DNA of 7,607 nucleotides from Syntrophales bacterium (lineage in GTDB: Bacteria > Desulfobacterota > Syntrophia > Syntrophales > UBA5619): NCBI GenBank assembly GCA_028712015.1, contig JAQTRB010000063.1:1-7607 (forward strand), written 5' to 3'. The notes beneath the pieces were generated by a model that was not told the origin of the DNA, did no database searches, and saw only the letters and a list, made by a program, of their open reading frames with translations. The stretch's first letter is position 1, and the number at the start of each line of letters is the position of its first letter. A program made the translations under genes and the position numbers. Below are positions 1 to 6,327 of this stretch, one piece after another.

Positions 1-22
1 CCAGGAGTCAGAGGGCCGGATC

Positions 23-1231
23 ATGATCACCATCAACAGTTTTCTGCACCGGGAGGTTCTCAACGACATCATCCGTCGCTGGATGTACGATGAGGCGCGC
101 CCGTCGGATGCGGATCTGATTGCCCGCCTGGTCCATTTCAACCACGCCTTCGTTTCCCGTTATCTGGATCTGTTTGCGCAACGGATTTTCGGGGGGCTCC
201 ATCCGGGGGCCCTCACTTCACGCCCGGTCCAGATCAAAGGCGACCTGAAGGACGCCCTTGTTCTAGATCCCCCGCGTCACAATGAACGGATCGACGAACT
301 GATCCGGGAATATCGTCTGAACCGGGGACGCTTCTATCCGGAGACCCCTTTTCACGGGACGATCTACTTTGCCGGCGCCGGTCGCAACGGTTCATCGGCC
401 TACATCGGGTCGAGCCGGATCAAACGCTATCGCCGCCTCGCGGAAAAATCGGCCCGGCGGATCATCGACCGGATCTTCGATCAGATCAAAAGGCACGCGG
501 ACAAGCTGGCGGATGAGCGGGCGCGTCTTCTGGGCATTCCCCGCGAGAGCCTTCTGACGGCGCCCGCGGACATGACGGAGGAATTTCTGATCGCGGAAAA
601 TCGTCTTTTGAACGATCTGCTTGAAAAAAAGCCGATTTCAGGAGCCGGCGAGATCCTGGCGATCAATGACGTCGCCGGGGTGAAGGTTGTCTTGGAGCGG
701 ACCGAACAGTCGAAGCTGATCGAGCTTCTCGGCCGGTTTCCCGATTGCGCGGTCGTGGAGGAAGAGAGGCATTCCGGGCGTTATAACGCGACGAATCTGT
801 TGATCCGCTTCCGGCCGCCCTTGGAGGAGATTCTGGCCCGGCCCCTGGAAGGCGGGATACTCCATATCATGCGGGAACGGGGATTTTCTCCCGCCGATGT
901 GAATCGATCCTTTGCTGAGTTCGTCCGGTCGGGAGAGGAGGATGTTCTGCTGGAAGTGATCTTTTCCGACTATCAAGAGATGCTGGAGAGCGAGATCGGC
1001 CGATGCATGCATGAAGACCGCATCATCGAACAGAGACTTTGTCAACAGTACCGGGGTCCGCTGGCGCGGAACATCCAGTATCTCCTGGAATATCTCTTCG
1101 TCTTTCCCACCTCCAACCGGCGGGAACTGGGGGAACTGCCGATCAAGATCTGGAACCGCTATTTGCCCGATTACTTCGACGAGATCCTCAAACAACTCTT
1201 CCGCATCCCGCCGGACATTTTTTTGAAATAG
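23..1231 (+). CDS. Uncharacterised 402-aa protein with a RelA/SpoT-like C-terminal half
   Basis: I do not recognise this as a named family. ATG 23 follows a purine-rich GAGGG at 11-15 with 7-nt spacing, so the start is credible and the gene is complete. The product has no signal peptide or membrane helix and should be cytosolic. Residues about 135-200 are basic and helical. After them comes a pattern that recalls the RelA/SpoT nucleotidyltransferase fold: INDVAGVKVV at 214-223 (compare the D-x-x-G-x-R strand), YNATNLLIRF at 254-263 (compare GYxSxH), LLEVIF at 309-314 (compare the E-x-Q-I-R strand) and MHED at 329-332. Key synthetase residues differ: the usual Arg is Lys221, and the Q and R of ExQxR are Ile and Ser. 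No clear R-x-K-S-x-x-S-I loop precedes them. If the similarity is real, the enzyme is divergent or inactive. The fold is inferred by eye. That the gene is real is much surer than its family. No partner gene is visible upstream. Confidence 0.85.
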   Translation: MITINSFLHREVLNDIIRRWMYDEARPSDADLIARLVHFNHAFVSRYLDLFAQRIFGGLHPGALTSRPVQIKGDLKDALVLDPPRHNERIDELIREYRLNRGRFYPETPFHGTIYFAGAGRNGSSAYIGSSRIKRYRRLAEKSARRIIDRIFDQIKRHADKLADERARLLGIPRESLLTAPADMTEEFLIAENRLLNDLLEKKPISGAGEILAINDVAGVKVVLERTEQSKLIELLGRFPDCAVVEEERHSGRYNATNLLIRFRPPLEEILARPLEGGILHIMRERGFSPADVNRSFAEFVRSGEEDVLLEVIFSDYQEMLESEIGRCMHEDRIIEQRLCQQYRGPLARNIQYLLEYLFVFPTSNRRELGELPIKIWNRYLPDYFDEILKQLFRIPPDIFLK

Positions 1232-1246
1232 CGCACAGCGAGGCGC

Positions 1247-1273
1247 CGGGCGGGCCGATCTCCCCCCGTTTTT
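1247..1273 (+). terminator. Probable rho-independent terminator of the 402-aa gene
   Basis: A GC-rich stem (1247-1253 pairing with 1262-1268, one C-C mismatch, 8-nt loop) is followed directly by five T residues at 1269-1273. It sits 16 nt after the stop codon of the plus-strand gene and just before the stop of the convergent carboxypeptidase gene. The mismatch and short T run make it a moderate candidate. Confidence 0.45.
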
Positions 1274-1282
1274 CCGACGCGC

Positions 1283-2116
1283 TTATCCCTGGCGCAGCTC
1301 TCCCCGGACCATCATGAATCCCTGATCCAGCAGTTTTTCCGTCTCCCTGGTCCGGATCGCGGGGGTTTTCGCGCCCATGACGACGGCGATCAGTCGGGTG
1401 TTCCCCCGTTTGGCCGTAGCCACGATGTGGTATCCCGCCCGAAAGACCCATCCCGTTTTCAAACCGTCCGCGTTGGGGTAATGCCGCAGCAGGTTGTTTC
1501 GGTTGCGCTGGGTGATGTCGCGGTAGGTGAAGTACTGTTGCGAGTGAAGATCCAGGGATTCGGGAAATCGCCGGAGATAATCGCAGGTCAGGATCAATAT
1601 GTCCCGCGCCGTCGTGAACTGTCCTCGGGCAGGCAAACCGTTGGGGTTTTTGAAGAAACTGTGGTTCATTCCCAGCTCGTGGGCTTTGGCGTTCATCTGT
1701 TTCACGAAATCCTCGACATTGCCCCCCAGGTATTCCGCGACGGCCACGGAGGCGTCATTCGCGGAAACCACGGCCATGCCCTTGAGAAGATCCATGAGCG
1801 GAATTTCGCTGCCGGCCCGGAGGAACATTTTCGACCCGCCCGTTCGCTCCGCCTTTTGGCTGACCTTCACCGGATCCGTGGGGCGGACCTTGCCTTCCCG
1901 AATCGCCTCGTCGGCGAGGTAGAGGGAGAGAACCTTGGTGATCGAGGCGGGTTGAAGCGGATCGTCGGCATTGTGGGATAAGAGGATCCTTCCGGTCGTC
2001 ATGTCCATCAGGATGGCCGACTGGACGGTGAGCCGCAACTCGCCGGCGGCCGACAAGCCGGGCGACAGCAAAAGAAGGAACAGGATGACGAAAGATTTGA
2101 AAATCCGTTTTGTAAT
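1283..2116 (-). CDS. D-alanyl-D-alanine carboxypeptidase (peptidase S11), ATT start
   Basis: This periplasmic serine peptidase of the penicillin-binding protein class trims the terminal D-Ala from peptidoglycan stem peptides. With the ATT start at 2116 it has 277 residues. The three active-site motifs are present: S58-I-T-K61 with the nucleophilic serine and lysine, S118-A-N120, and K220-T-G222. The N-terminus is a full signal peptide: basic TKR, hydrophobic core FVILFLLLL, cleavage near LSA/AG. Between the in-frame stop at 2162-2164 and TTG 2071 there is no ATG, GTG or TTG. TTG 2071 would cut off most of the signal peptide and lacks a good ribosome site. ATT 2116 has AAAGGAG 8 nt upstream. 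The protein ends shortly after the catalytic domain (MMVRGELRQG), so it lacks the C-terminal beta domain and amphipathic anchor of PBP5/PBP6 and should be soluble in the periplasm. Family call sure; ATT start likely. Confidence 0.93.
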   Translation of the reverse strand: MTKRIFKSFVILFLLLLSPGLSAAGELRLTVQSAILMDMTTGRILLSHNADDPLQPASITKVLSLYLADEAIREGKVRPTDPVKVSQKAERTGGSKMFLRAGSEIPLMDLLKGMAVVSANDASVAVAEYLGGNVEDFVKQMNAKAHELGMNHSFFKNPNGLPARGQFTTARDILILTCDYLRRFPESLDLHSQQYFTYRDITQRNRNNLLRHYPNADGLKTGWVFRAGYHIVATAKRGNTRLIAVVMGAKTPAIRTRETEKLLDQGFMMVRGELRQG

Positions 2117-2124
2117 CGGTCGTT

Positions 2125-2131
2125 CTCCTTT
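2125..2131 (-). promoter_or_regulatory. Ribosome binding site that decides the ATT start
   Basis: Read on the minus strand, AAAGGAG lies 8 nt before ATT 2116, which is ideal spacing. No canonical start codon in frame is served by it. Its position is the main argument for initiation at ATT. GTG at 2138-2136 lies upstream of this site and in another frame, so it is not an alternative. Confidence 0.7.
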
Positions 2132-2158
2132 TCTCCACGGTTCGGGTATTTTGACGGG

Positions 2159-2187
2159 AGACTAATGGTTGCAGTGGATCTTGTCAA
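2159..2187 (-). promoter_or_regulatory. Sigma-70-type promoter of the carboxypeptidase gene
   Basis: On the minus strand a perfect TTGACA (2187-2182) is separated by 17 nt from TAGTCT (2164-2159), which keeps the T1, A2 and T6 of the -10 consensus. Transcription would begin near 2152 and give a leader of about 36 nt before ATT 2116. This agrees with the proposed start. Confidence 0.6.
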
Positions 2188-2234
2188 TCTCTTTCTCATG
2201 GGCGAATGCGTCAAATCAGATCGAAAAGGGGCGG

Positions 2235-2266
2235 GACTTTTTACCGAACTTTTTGTTAACTTTTTG
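2235..2266 (+). repeat. Three ACTTTTT direct repeats, candidate activator site
   Basis: The heptamer ACTTTTT occurs at 2236-2242, 2248-2254 and 2259-2265, with starts 12 and 11 bp apart. The last two copies extend to a perfect 9-bp repeat, AACTTTTTG (2247-2255 and 2258-2266). The array ends one base before the -35 hexamer of the rightward promoter. Direct repeats spaced by about one helical turn next to -35 are how OmpR/PhoB-class regulators bind. No known operator is matched, so the regulator is unknown. Confidence 0.45.
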
Positions 2267-2267
2267 C

Positions 2268-2299
2268 TTGACTTCCGAAACCGCATGATTTTATATAAT
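2268..2299 (+). promoter_or_regulatory. Candidate rightward promoter of the TRAP operon
   Basis: TTGACT at 2268-2273 matches 5 of 6 bases of the -35 consensus. The -10 is either TATATA at 2292-2297 (18-nt spacer) or the perfect TATAAT at 2294-2299 (a long 20-nt spacer). The surrounding sequence is markedly AT-rich compared with the rest of the window. Transcription would start near 2304 and leave about 370 nt of leader before the binding-protein gene. Confidence 0.55.
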
Positions 2300-2396
2300 T
2301 ACCATATTTCATTCGAGGCTCGTACCAACGGAACCTCATACTCCCATTCGGTTTCCACTGCGGAAGCTCCTTCTCCCACGGATCAGACAGCGAAAC

Positions 2397-2414
2397 GGGA
2401 TCGTTCATGATCCC
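2397..2414 (+). other. Perfect hairpin in the leader
   Basis: GGGATC at 2397-2402 pairs with GATCCC at 2409-2414 around a 6-nt loop. No T run follows, so it is not an intrinsic terminator. Confidence 0.4.
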
Positions 2415-2605
2415 CACAACACCTTTCCAGATTTCAGAAGCAACGTTCACCAACACCGGCATCGGGCGGGGATCTTTTCATCTCTGCCCGGATCCGGGGA
2501 AGGATAGACACGAGGCACTGGGTTTCCAGGACCTTGCTCCGCCGTCCGGACACACATTGTTCGTTGCAAACGAGAATACGGGAAAACAACCAAAAAGGGC
2601 GCGTC

Positions 2606-2629
2606 TTCCCCGCTGCAAACGCGGAGGAA
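2606..2629 (+). other. Bulged hairpin just upstream of the binding-protein start
   Basis: TTCCCCGC at 2606-2613 pairs with GCGG and GGAA at 2621-2629, giving 8 base pairs with one bulged A (2625) and a 7-nt loop. It lies about 30 nt before the Shine-Dalgarno site, where it could influence translation or mRNA stability. There is no T run. Confidence 0.4.
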
Positions 2630-2672
2630 CGGCGATCAAACGGTGCATGACTCATCGGAAAAGGAGGGGGCT

Positions 2673-3662
2673 ATGAGAAGGATGGTGATCTGCGGATTGT
2701 TGACGGCGGCCTTGTTGTTGGGTACGGGCGGCGGGGCCGACGCCGCGAAGCTGAAACTCAAATGGGGCTCCACCAGCGTCGGATCGGGACTCTACGCCAA
2801 CACGGTTACCATGGCCGGAATCGTCAACCGCGCCTATCCGAACGACATCGACCTGACCGTGGTGGAAACGGGCGGTTTCATCGAAAACCTCTCCCGGATC
2901 GAAAGGAAATTCATCCACCTCGGACCGGCAAGCGCGGCGGCGGCCTATGCCAGCTACCAGGGCATCATCGACTTCAAGAAGCCCAACCCCGTCCTGCGAT
3001 CCCTCTGGGGCGGGTACGTCACGCCGATCCACATCATCACCAGCAAAAAGAGCGGGATCACCACCCTCGAAGCATTGAACGGCGTTCCCTACGCCATGAA
3101 CCCGGGCACGACTTCGGGACGCATCATCGAACTCTTCTTCGACGCGCTCGGTATCAAACCGAACTATAAGTTGATGGGGATCTCCGCGAGCGTGGACGCA
3201 ATGAAGTCGGGGAGCGTCCAGGGCTGGTTCAAGGCGGGATTCAAAGACGCCGCGGTTCTCGACCTGGAATCCGCGATGGAAGTCAACATCATCCCCGTCA
3301 CCAAGAGCCAGATCGACAAAATGAATGCCAAGTACCCGGGCCACGGCCTGCTGATGACCATTCCCGCGGGGCTCTTCAAGGCGACGCCCAAGGAGCAGAT
3401 CAGCTATGCCTACGTGGTGAGCGACTTCGTGCACAAGGACATCCCCGCCGATGTCGTCTACAAGATCGTCAAGGCCGTCTACGACCATCGCAAGGATCTC
3501 AACACCCTGGCCACGTTGAAGGAAGGCAAGTTCGAGGAGATGTACAAGATGGCGCTCGATTTCGAACTGCTTGTGCCGTTCCATGCCGGCGCGGCGAAGT
3601 TCTATGAGGAAACCTTGGGCGTCAAGGTTCCCGCCAAGCTGAGGCCGCCGGAAATGAAATGA
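2673..3662 (+). CDS. TAXI-family TRAP transporter solute-binding protein
   Basis: This periplasmic protein should capture the substrate and hand it to the TRAP permease encoded two genes downstream. ATG 2673 is chosen because AAGGAGG (2661-2667) lies 5 nt upstream; the in-frame GTG at 2643 has no such site and would put a charged tail before the signal peptide. The 329-residue product begins with a Sec signal (RR, then a hydrophobic core, cleavage near ADA/AK at 24-25). The mature part follows the TAXI pattern: a first strand with WGSTSVGSGLY, then VVETGGFIENLSRIE, a central SGITTLEALNGVPYAMNPG region, SGSVQGWFKAG in place of the usual G-x-V-D-A-F-F loop, and the C-terminal LVPFHAGAAKFYEE. 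TAXI systems are associated with organic anions such as glutamate or other carboxylates. The ligand here cannot be told from the sequence. It is the first gene of a three-gene operon. Confidence 0.92.
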   Translation: MRRMVICGLLTAALLLGTGGGADAAKLKLKWGSTSVGSGLYANTVTMAGIVNRAYPNDIDLTVVETGGFIENLSRIERKFIHLGPASAAAAYASYQGIIDFKKPNPVLRSLWGGYVTPIHIITSKKSGITTLEALNGVPYAMNPGTTSGRIIELFFDALGIKPNYKLMGISASVDAMKSGSVQGWFKAGFKDAAVLDLESAMEVNIIPVTKSQIDKMNAKYPGHGLLMTIPAGLFKATPKEQISYAYVVSDFVHKDIPADVVYKIVKAVYDHRKDLNTLATLKEGKFEEMYKMALDFELLVPFHAGAAKFYEETLGVKVPAKLRPPEMK

Positions 3663-3687
3663 TCCCGCCGGAAAGGAGGTTTCGATC

Positions 3688-4077
3688 ATGAAGCGCTTTA
3701 CATGTCCCTGTTTCATCGTCATCCTGGCGGCAGCCGCGCTGATTGTGGCCTGCGCCGCGGGAACCACCGCAACCAAAACCGACGAAGTGCCGAAGATCTT
3801 TCTCTCGCCTGCCAGTGGAAAGGCCTCGGCCGCGATCACCGTTTACGGAACCGGGTTCCAGCCGGGCGAGCAGATCGACATCGTCATGGTGGTCGGGGCG
3901 GGAGAGAAGGTCGGTCTGGGAACCGAGAAGGTGGAGGCGATCCAGGCCAATGAGCACGGCGCGTTCACGGCGAAAACGGCGATCTATGTCCGGGCGAAAC
4001 CGGGCAGTTATGTCGTCGAGGCCAGCGGAAGCAAGGGAAGCGAGGCATCCGGGAAGCTGACCGTGCTGCCGAAATAA
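3688..4077 (+). CDS. Small outer-membrane lipoprotein with a TIG/Ig-like domain
   Basis: The 129-residue product has a lipoprotein signal: basic MKR, hydrophobic AAAALIVA, and lipobox I-V-A-C with the lipidated cysteine at 22. Position +2 is Ala, not Asp, which by the E. coli sorting rule favours the outer membrane. Residues about 35-128 read as one beta-rich domain: SPASGKASAAITVYGTGFQP, then QANEHGAFTAK, then KPGSYVVEASG and a final LTVLP strand. The G-T-G-F-x-P-G-E motif resembles IPT/TIG and related Ig-like modules. AAGGAGG at 3673-3679 lies 8 nt before ATG 3688. The gene sits 25 nt after the binding-protein gene and 33 nt before the permease gene, so it is surely co-transcribed. A lipoprotein is not a standard TRAP component. 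It may be an accessory factor, but no function can be named. Two extra cysteines (6 and 8) lie in the signal region. Confidence 0.88.
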   Translation: MKRFTCPCFIVILAAAALIVACAAGTTATKTDEVPKIFLSPASGKASAAITVYGTGFQPGEQIDIVMVVGAGEKVGLGTEKVEAIQANEHGAFTAKTAIYVRAKPGSYVVEASGSKGSEASGKLTVLPK

Positions 4078-4110
4078 ATCCCGGACGTCCCCGAGGAGAA
4101 AGGATCGGCT

Positions 4111-6075
4111 ATGAGAGATCTGCGCGGTTTCTGGAAGTATGCCATCGGCGTCTTGATTGCCCTCTGGAGCGTCTTTCTGCTCTTCACCGCCCTCACGGTG
4201 GCCCTTCATCCCGTCCTGCAGGGTTCCATCTCGCTGAGTTTCGGTCTGGCGATCGTCTTTCTCGCCTATCCGCTGTCCCCCGAACGGACCAAGACCGCCC
4301 GGGGGGCGGGAAGACTGCTGATCTTCGGTTCGGAGAGCGCCCCGTCCCTGCTGGATCTGCTCCTGCTGGCGCTGAGCCTGGCGCCCTGTCTCTACATCAT
4401 GTTCACGTGGGAAGAGATCGTTCGGAATCCGGGGCAGTATGAGATGTATCAGCTCTACATCGGGGGGGTCCTGATCCTCGCCCTGTTGGAGGCGACCCGG
4501 CGCTCCCTGGGGTTCATCATCCCGCTTTTGGTGACGGGATTCCTCCTCTACGCCCTCTATGGGGATGTGATCCCCGGCCGGTTCGGCCATGGCGGTTTCG
4601 GCATGGAAGAGGTCCTCTATCAGATCTACCTGATGACCGAGGGGGTCTGGGGATTGCTCACCGATATGACCAGCCGGCTGATTGCGCTCTTCGTGATCTT
4701 CGGACCGGTCCTCTTCGCGACCGGCGTTGGCAAAACCTTCATGGATCTGGCGAAGCTGGGCGGCGGACGGATCCGGGGCGGACCCGGCCACGTCGCCGTG
4801 ATCGCCAGCTCCTTCTTCGGGATGCTCTCGGGCTCGGCCGTAGCCAACGTGGCCACCACCGGGGCCTTTACGATCCCGACGATGAAGCGGATGGGCTTCC
4901 CCCCCGCCTTCGCCGGCGCCGTGGAGGCGACGGCCAGCTCGGGCGGGCAGATCATGCCCCCGATCATGGGGGCGGGGGCCTTCATCATGGCGGAGTTTCT
5001 GAACATCCCCTATCTGACCGTCATGGTGGCGGCGATCATTCCGGCGGTCATCTTCTACTTCGGCGTCGGGGCGGGCGTCTATGTGGAGGCCTGTCGGTAC
5101 GGCCTGGGGACCATGCCGCCGGAAATGATGCCCAAGGTCCGCGAGGTGCTCCATCCCCGGCAGTTGATGGTCTTCGTGTTGCCGGTGGGGACGCTGCTGT
5201 TTCTTCTCGTCCTGCTGTTGCCGCCCCAGATGTGCGCCGCCTGGGCGCTGGTGGTGACGATGGGCGTCTTTTTGCTCACCGGGGGGAAAATGACCGGCAA
5301 GGCGCTCTGGGAAAGGGTCAAGATCATCTGGGAAGGCTACTTCCGGGCCATTCTCACGGCCCTGGCCTGGTTGATGGTTATGATGAGCTGTGTCCAGGTG
5401 GCGGTGAGTCTCATCTCCCTGACCGGTTTCGGCGTCAAGGTCTCCCAGCTCATCATCGAGCTGGCGGGCACCCACATCTCGCTGGCCCTGGGGGCCGCCA
5501 TGCTCACGGCGCTGATCCTGGGGATGGGGATGACGACGACGGCGGCCTACGTCATCGCGGCGGCGGTCCTGATCCCCGCGATGGCGGGACTGAACCTGCC
5601 GCTGCTGGCGAGCCACCTCTTCGTCTTCTACTTTGCCGTCTTCTCGGGCCTCACGCCGCCGGTCTGCATCGCCGTCTACACGGGGGCGGCGATCGCCGAG
5701 GCAAACTGGCTCTCCACGGCCTGGATCGCGCTGAGGCTTGCCGCTTCCGCTTTCGTGCTCCCCTTTTACTTCATGTTCAACACGGCCTATCTGATGCAGG
5801 GGACCGCACTGGAAATCATCCTGCTCGTCGTTGGGGGACTGGCGGCGATGCTCTTCATCCAGGGGAGCGTCATGGGGTATCTCGTCAAGCACCTGACCCC
5901 CGTCGAGCGGGCGTTTCTCTTCGCCGGCGGCATCGTCATGCTGGCCGGGGGCCAATGGGCGTTGATCGGTCTGGCCGTGGGGGGGATCGGCTATCTCCTG
6001 ATGCATTTCGACGTCCAGATTCCCGTGATCGGTGTCCGGGGCGCCGGACGGGCGGCCCTCCGGAACGACGGATGA
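4111..6075 (+). CDS. TRAP transporter permease, fused small and large subunits (4TM/12TM)
   Basis: This inner-membrane protein imports the solute delivered by the TAXI binding protein, driven by an ion gradient. At 654 residues it has the usual length of the fused DctQ-DctM type. The N-terminal part (about 1-180) contains the small-subunit-like helices. The rest is the DctM-type transport domain with its hallmark inverted repeat: GSAVANVATTGAF and IPTMKRMG at 241-262, EATASSGGQIMPPIMGAGAF at 272-291, LGMGMTTTAAYVIAA at 470-484, and SGLTPPVCIAVYTGAAIAE at 512-530. Extra helices follow at about 566-586 and 600-630. ATG 4111 is preceded by AAAGGA at 4099-4104. No separate small-subunit gene is present, as expected for a fusion. 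The last gene of the operon, it is followed after about 100 nt by a strong terminator. Confidence 0.96.
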   Translation: MRDLRGFWKYAIGVLIALWSVFLLFTALTVALHPVLQGSISLSFGLAIVFLAYPLSPERTKTARGAGRLLIFGSESAPSLLDLLLLALSLAPCLYIMFTWEEIVRNPGQYEMYQLYIGGVLILALLEATRRSLGFIIPLLVTGFLLYALYGDVIPGRFGHGGFGMEEVLYQIYLMTEGVWGLLTDMTSRLIALFVIFGPVLFATGVGKTFMDLAKLGGGRIRGGPGHVAVIASSFFGMLSGSAVANVATTGAFTIPTMKRMGFPPAFAGAVEATASSGGQIMPPIMGAGAFIMAEFLNIPYLTVMVAAIIPAVIFYFGVGAGVYVEACRYGLGTMPPEMMPKVREVLHPRQLMVFVLPVGTLLFLLVLLLPPQMCAAWALVVTMGVFLLTGGKMTGKALWERVKIIWEGYFRAILTALAWLMVMMSCVQVAVSLISLTGFGVKVSQLIIELAGTHISLALGAAMLTALILGMGMTTTAAYVIAAAVLIPAMAGLNLPLLASHLFVFYFAVFSGLTPPVCIAVYTGAAIAEANWLSTAWIALRLAASAFVLPFYFMFNTAYLMQGTALEIILLVVGGLAAMLFIQGSVMGYLVKHLTPVERAFLFAGGIVMLAGGQWALIGLAVGGIGYLLMHFDVQIPVIGVRGAGRAALRNDG

Positions 6076-6181
6076 TCCTACTCCGGGCTGCGGACGAGCC
6101 GCCGCGTCTGGGCCCGGGGCGCGATCCATCGGAATCGCCGGAGACCCACCAGGAAGCCCCGGGAACCGCACCACCTACCAC

Positions 6182-6215
6182 AAGGGGCCGTGCCCAACGG
6201 CCCTTTTGTTTTTTT
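6182..6215 (+). terminator. Strong rho-independent terminator of the TRAP operon
   Basis: A 10-bp stem (6182-6191 pairing with 6197-6206, one G-U pair, 5-nt loop) rich in GC is followed by TG and seven T residues (6209-6215). It stands alone about 107 nt after the permease stop codon. The stretch between the stop and this hairpin (6076-6181) shows no gene. Confidence 0.88.
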
Positions 6216-6241
6216 GCCGTGCCCCCTAGCCCCTCCCTTTC

Positions 6242-6270
6242 TGGATATTTGCCGATAGTTCCTGTATAAT
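6242..6270 (+). promoter_or_regulatory. Promoter of the small membrane protein and regulator genes
   Basis: A perfect TATAAT -10 box at 6265-6270 lies 17 nt after TGGATA (6242-6247), a 4-of-6 match to the -35 consensus. It comes directly after the TRAP operon terminator, so it probably begins a new transcription unit starting near 6277. Confidence 0.55.
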
Positions 6271-6300
6271 CCCTCTCCGCCGGACGGAGGGAAAACCGAA

Positions 6301-6327
6301 ATGTGGAACCCCGTGAGCATCGGTTGA
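6301..6327 (+). CDS. Possible 8-codon leader ORF coupled to the next gene
   Basis: ATG 6301 has the best ribosome site in this stretch (GGAGGG at 6286-6291, 9-nt spacing), yet it opens an ORF of only eight codons, MWNPVSIG. Its TGA stop at 6325-6327 overlaps ATG 6327 of the membrane protein gene as TGATG, a typical arrangement for translational coupling. The alternative is that the same ribosome site serves GTG 6303 of the longer frame, in which case this ORF is meaningless. Confidence 0.3.
   Translation: MWNPVSIG

Larger units (their letters stand above)
2300..2672 (+). other. Long untranslated leader of the TRAP operon
   Basis: About 370 nt separate the candidate promoter from ATG 2673. 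I see no convincing gene here. An open frame from 2407 reads through the Shine-Dalgarno site and has no family resemblance. The stretch contains a perfect hairpin at 2397-2414, the 12-bp palindrome CCCGGATCCGGG at 2487-2498, a palindrome GTCCGGAC at 2544-2551, a repeated TGCAAACG (2565-2572 and 2614-2621) and a bulged hairpin close to the start codon. I could not match it to a known riboswitch. It may be a structured regulatory leader, or simply spacer if a nearer promoter exists. Confidence 0.35.

Noticed and set aside
2165..2410. 81-codon plus-strand frame across the intergenic promoters
   Set aside because: It covers both candidate promoters and the ACTTTTT repeats, has no ribosome site, and its sequence is not protein-like towards the end.
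2513..2528. Sigma-54-like promoter (AGGCAC, 5 nt, TTCCA) in the TRAP leader
   Set aside because: The nearly invariant GC of the -12 element is CC here. The GG element and spacing fit, but the match is too weak to annotate, despite the sigma-54 activator gene nearby.
2643..2672. Upstream GTG start for the binding protein
   Set aside because: It adds ten mostly polar residues before the signal peptide and has no ribosome site, whereas ATG 2673 has AAGGAGG at 5 nt.
2407..2676. 89-codon plus-strand frame in the leader whose TGA overlaps the binding-protein ATG
   Set aside because: There is no good ribosome site before ATG 2407, the product has no family resemblance, and its end is made by reading through the Shine-Dalgarno sequence. 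The ATGA overlap is probably chance.
2652..3839. 395-codon minus-strand frame opposite the binding-protein gene
   Set aside because: It is the complementary shadow of the TAXI gene, has no ribosome site that I can see, and its composition is unlike a real protein.
3622..6174. Very long open frame (850 codons) on the minus strand opposite the TRAP permease and lipoprotein
   Set aside because: It is antisense to two well-supported genes. Its translation is a low-complexity mix of D, H, R, Q and G with no domain, typical of the complement of a GC-rich hydrophobic gene.
5232..6269. 345-codon plus-strand frame overlapping the permease
   Set aside because: It is an out-of-frame reading of the permease gene, very rich in G, R, D and H, and reads through the operon terminator.
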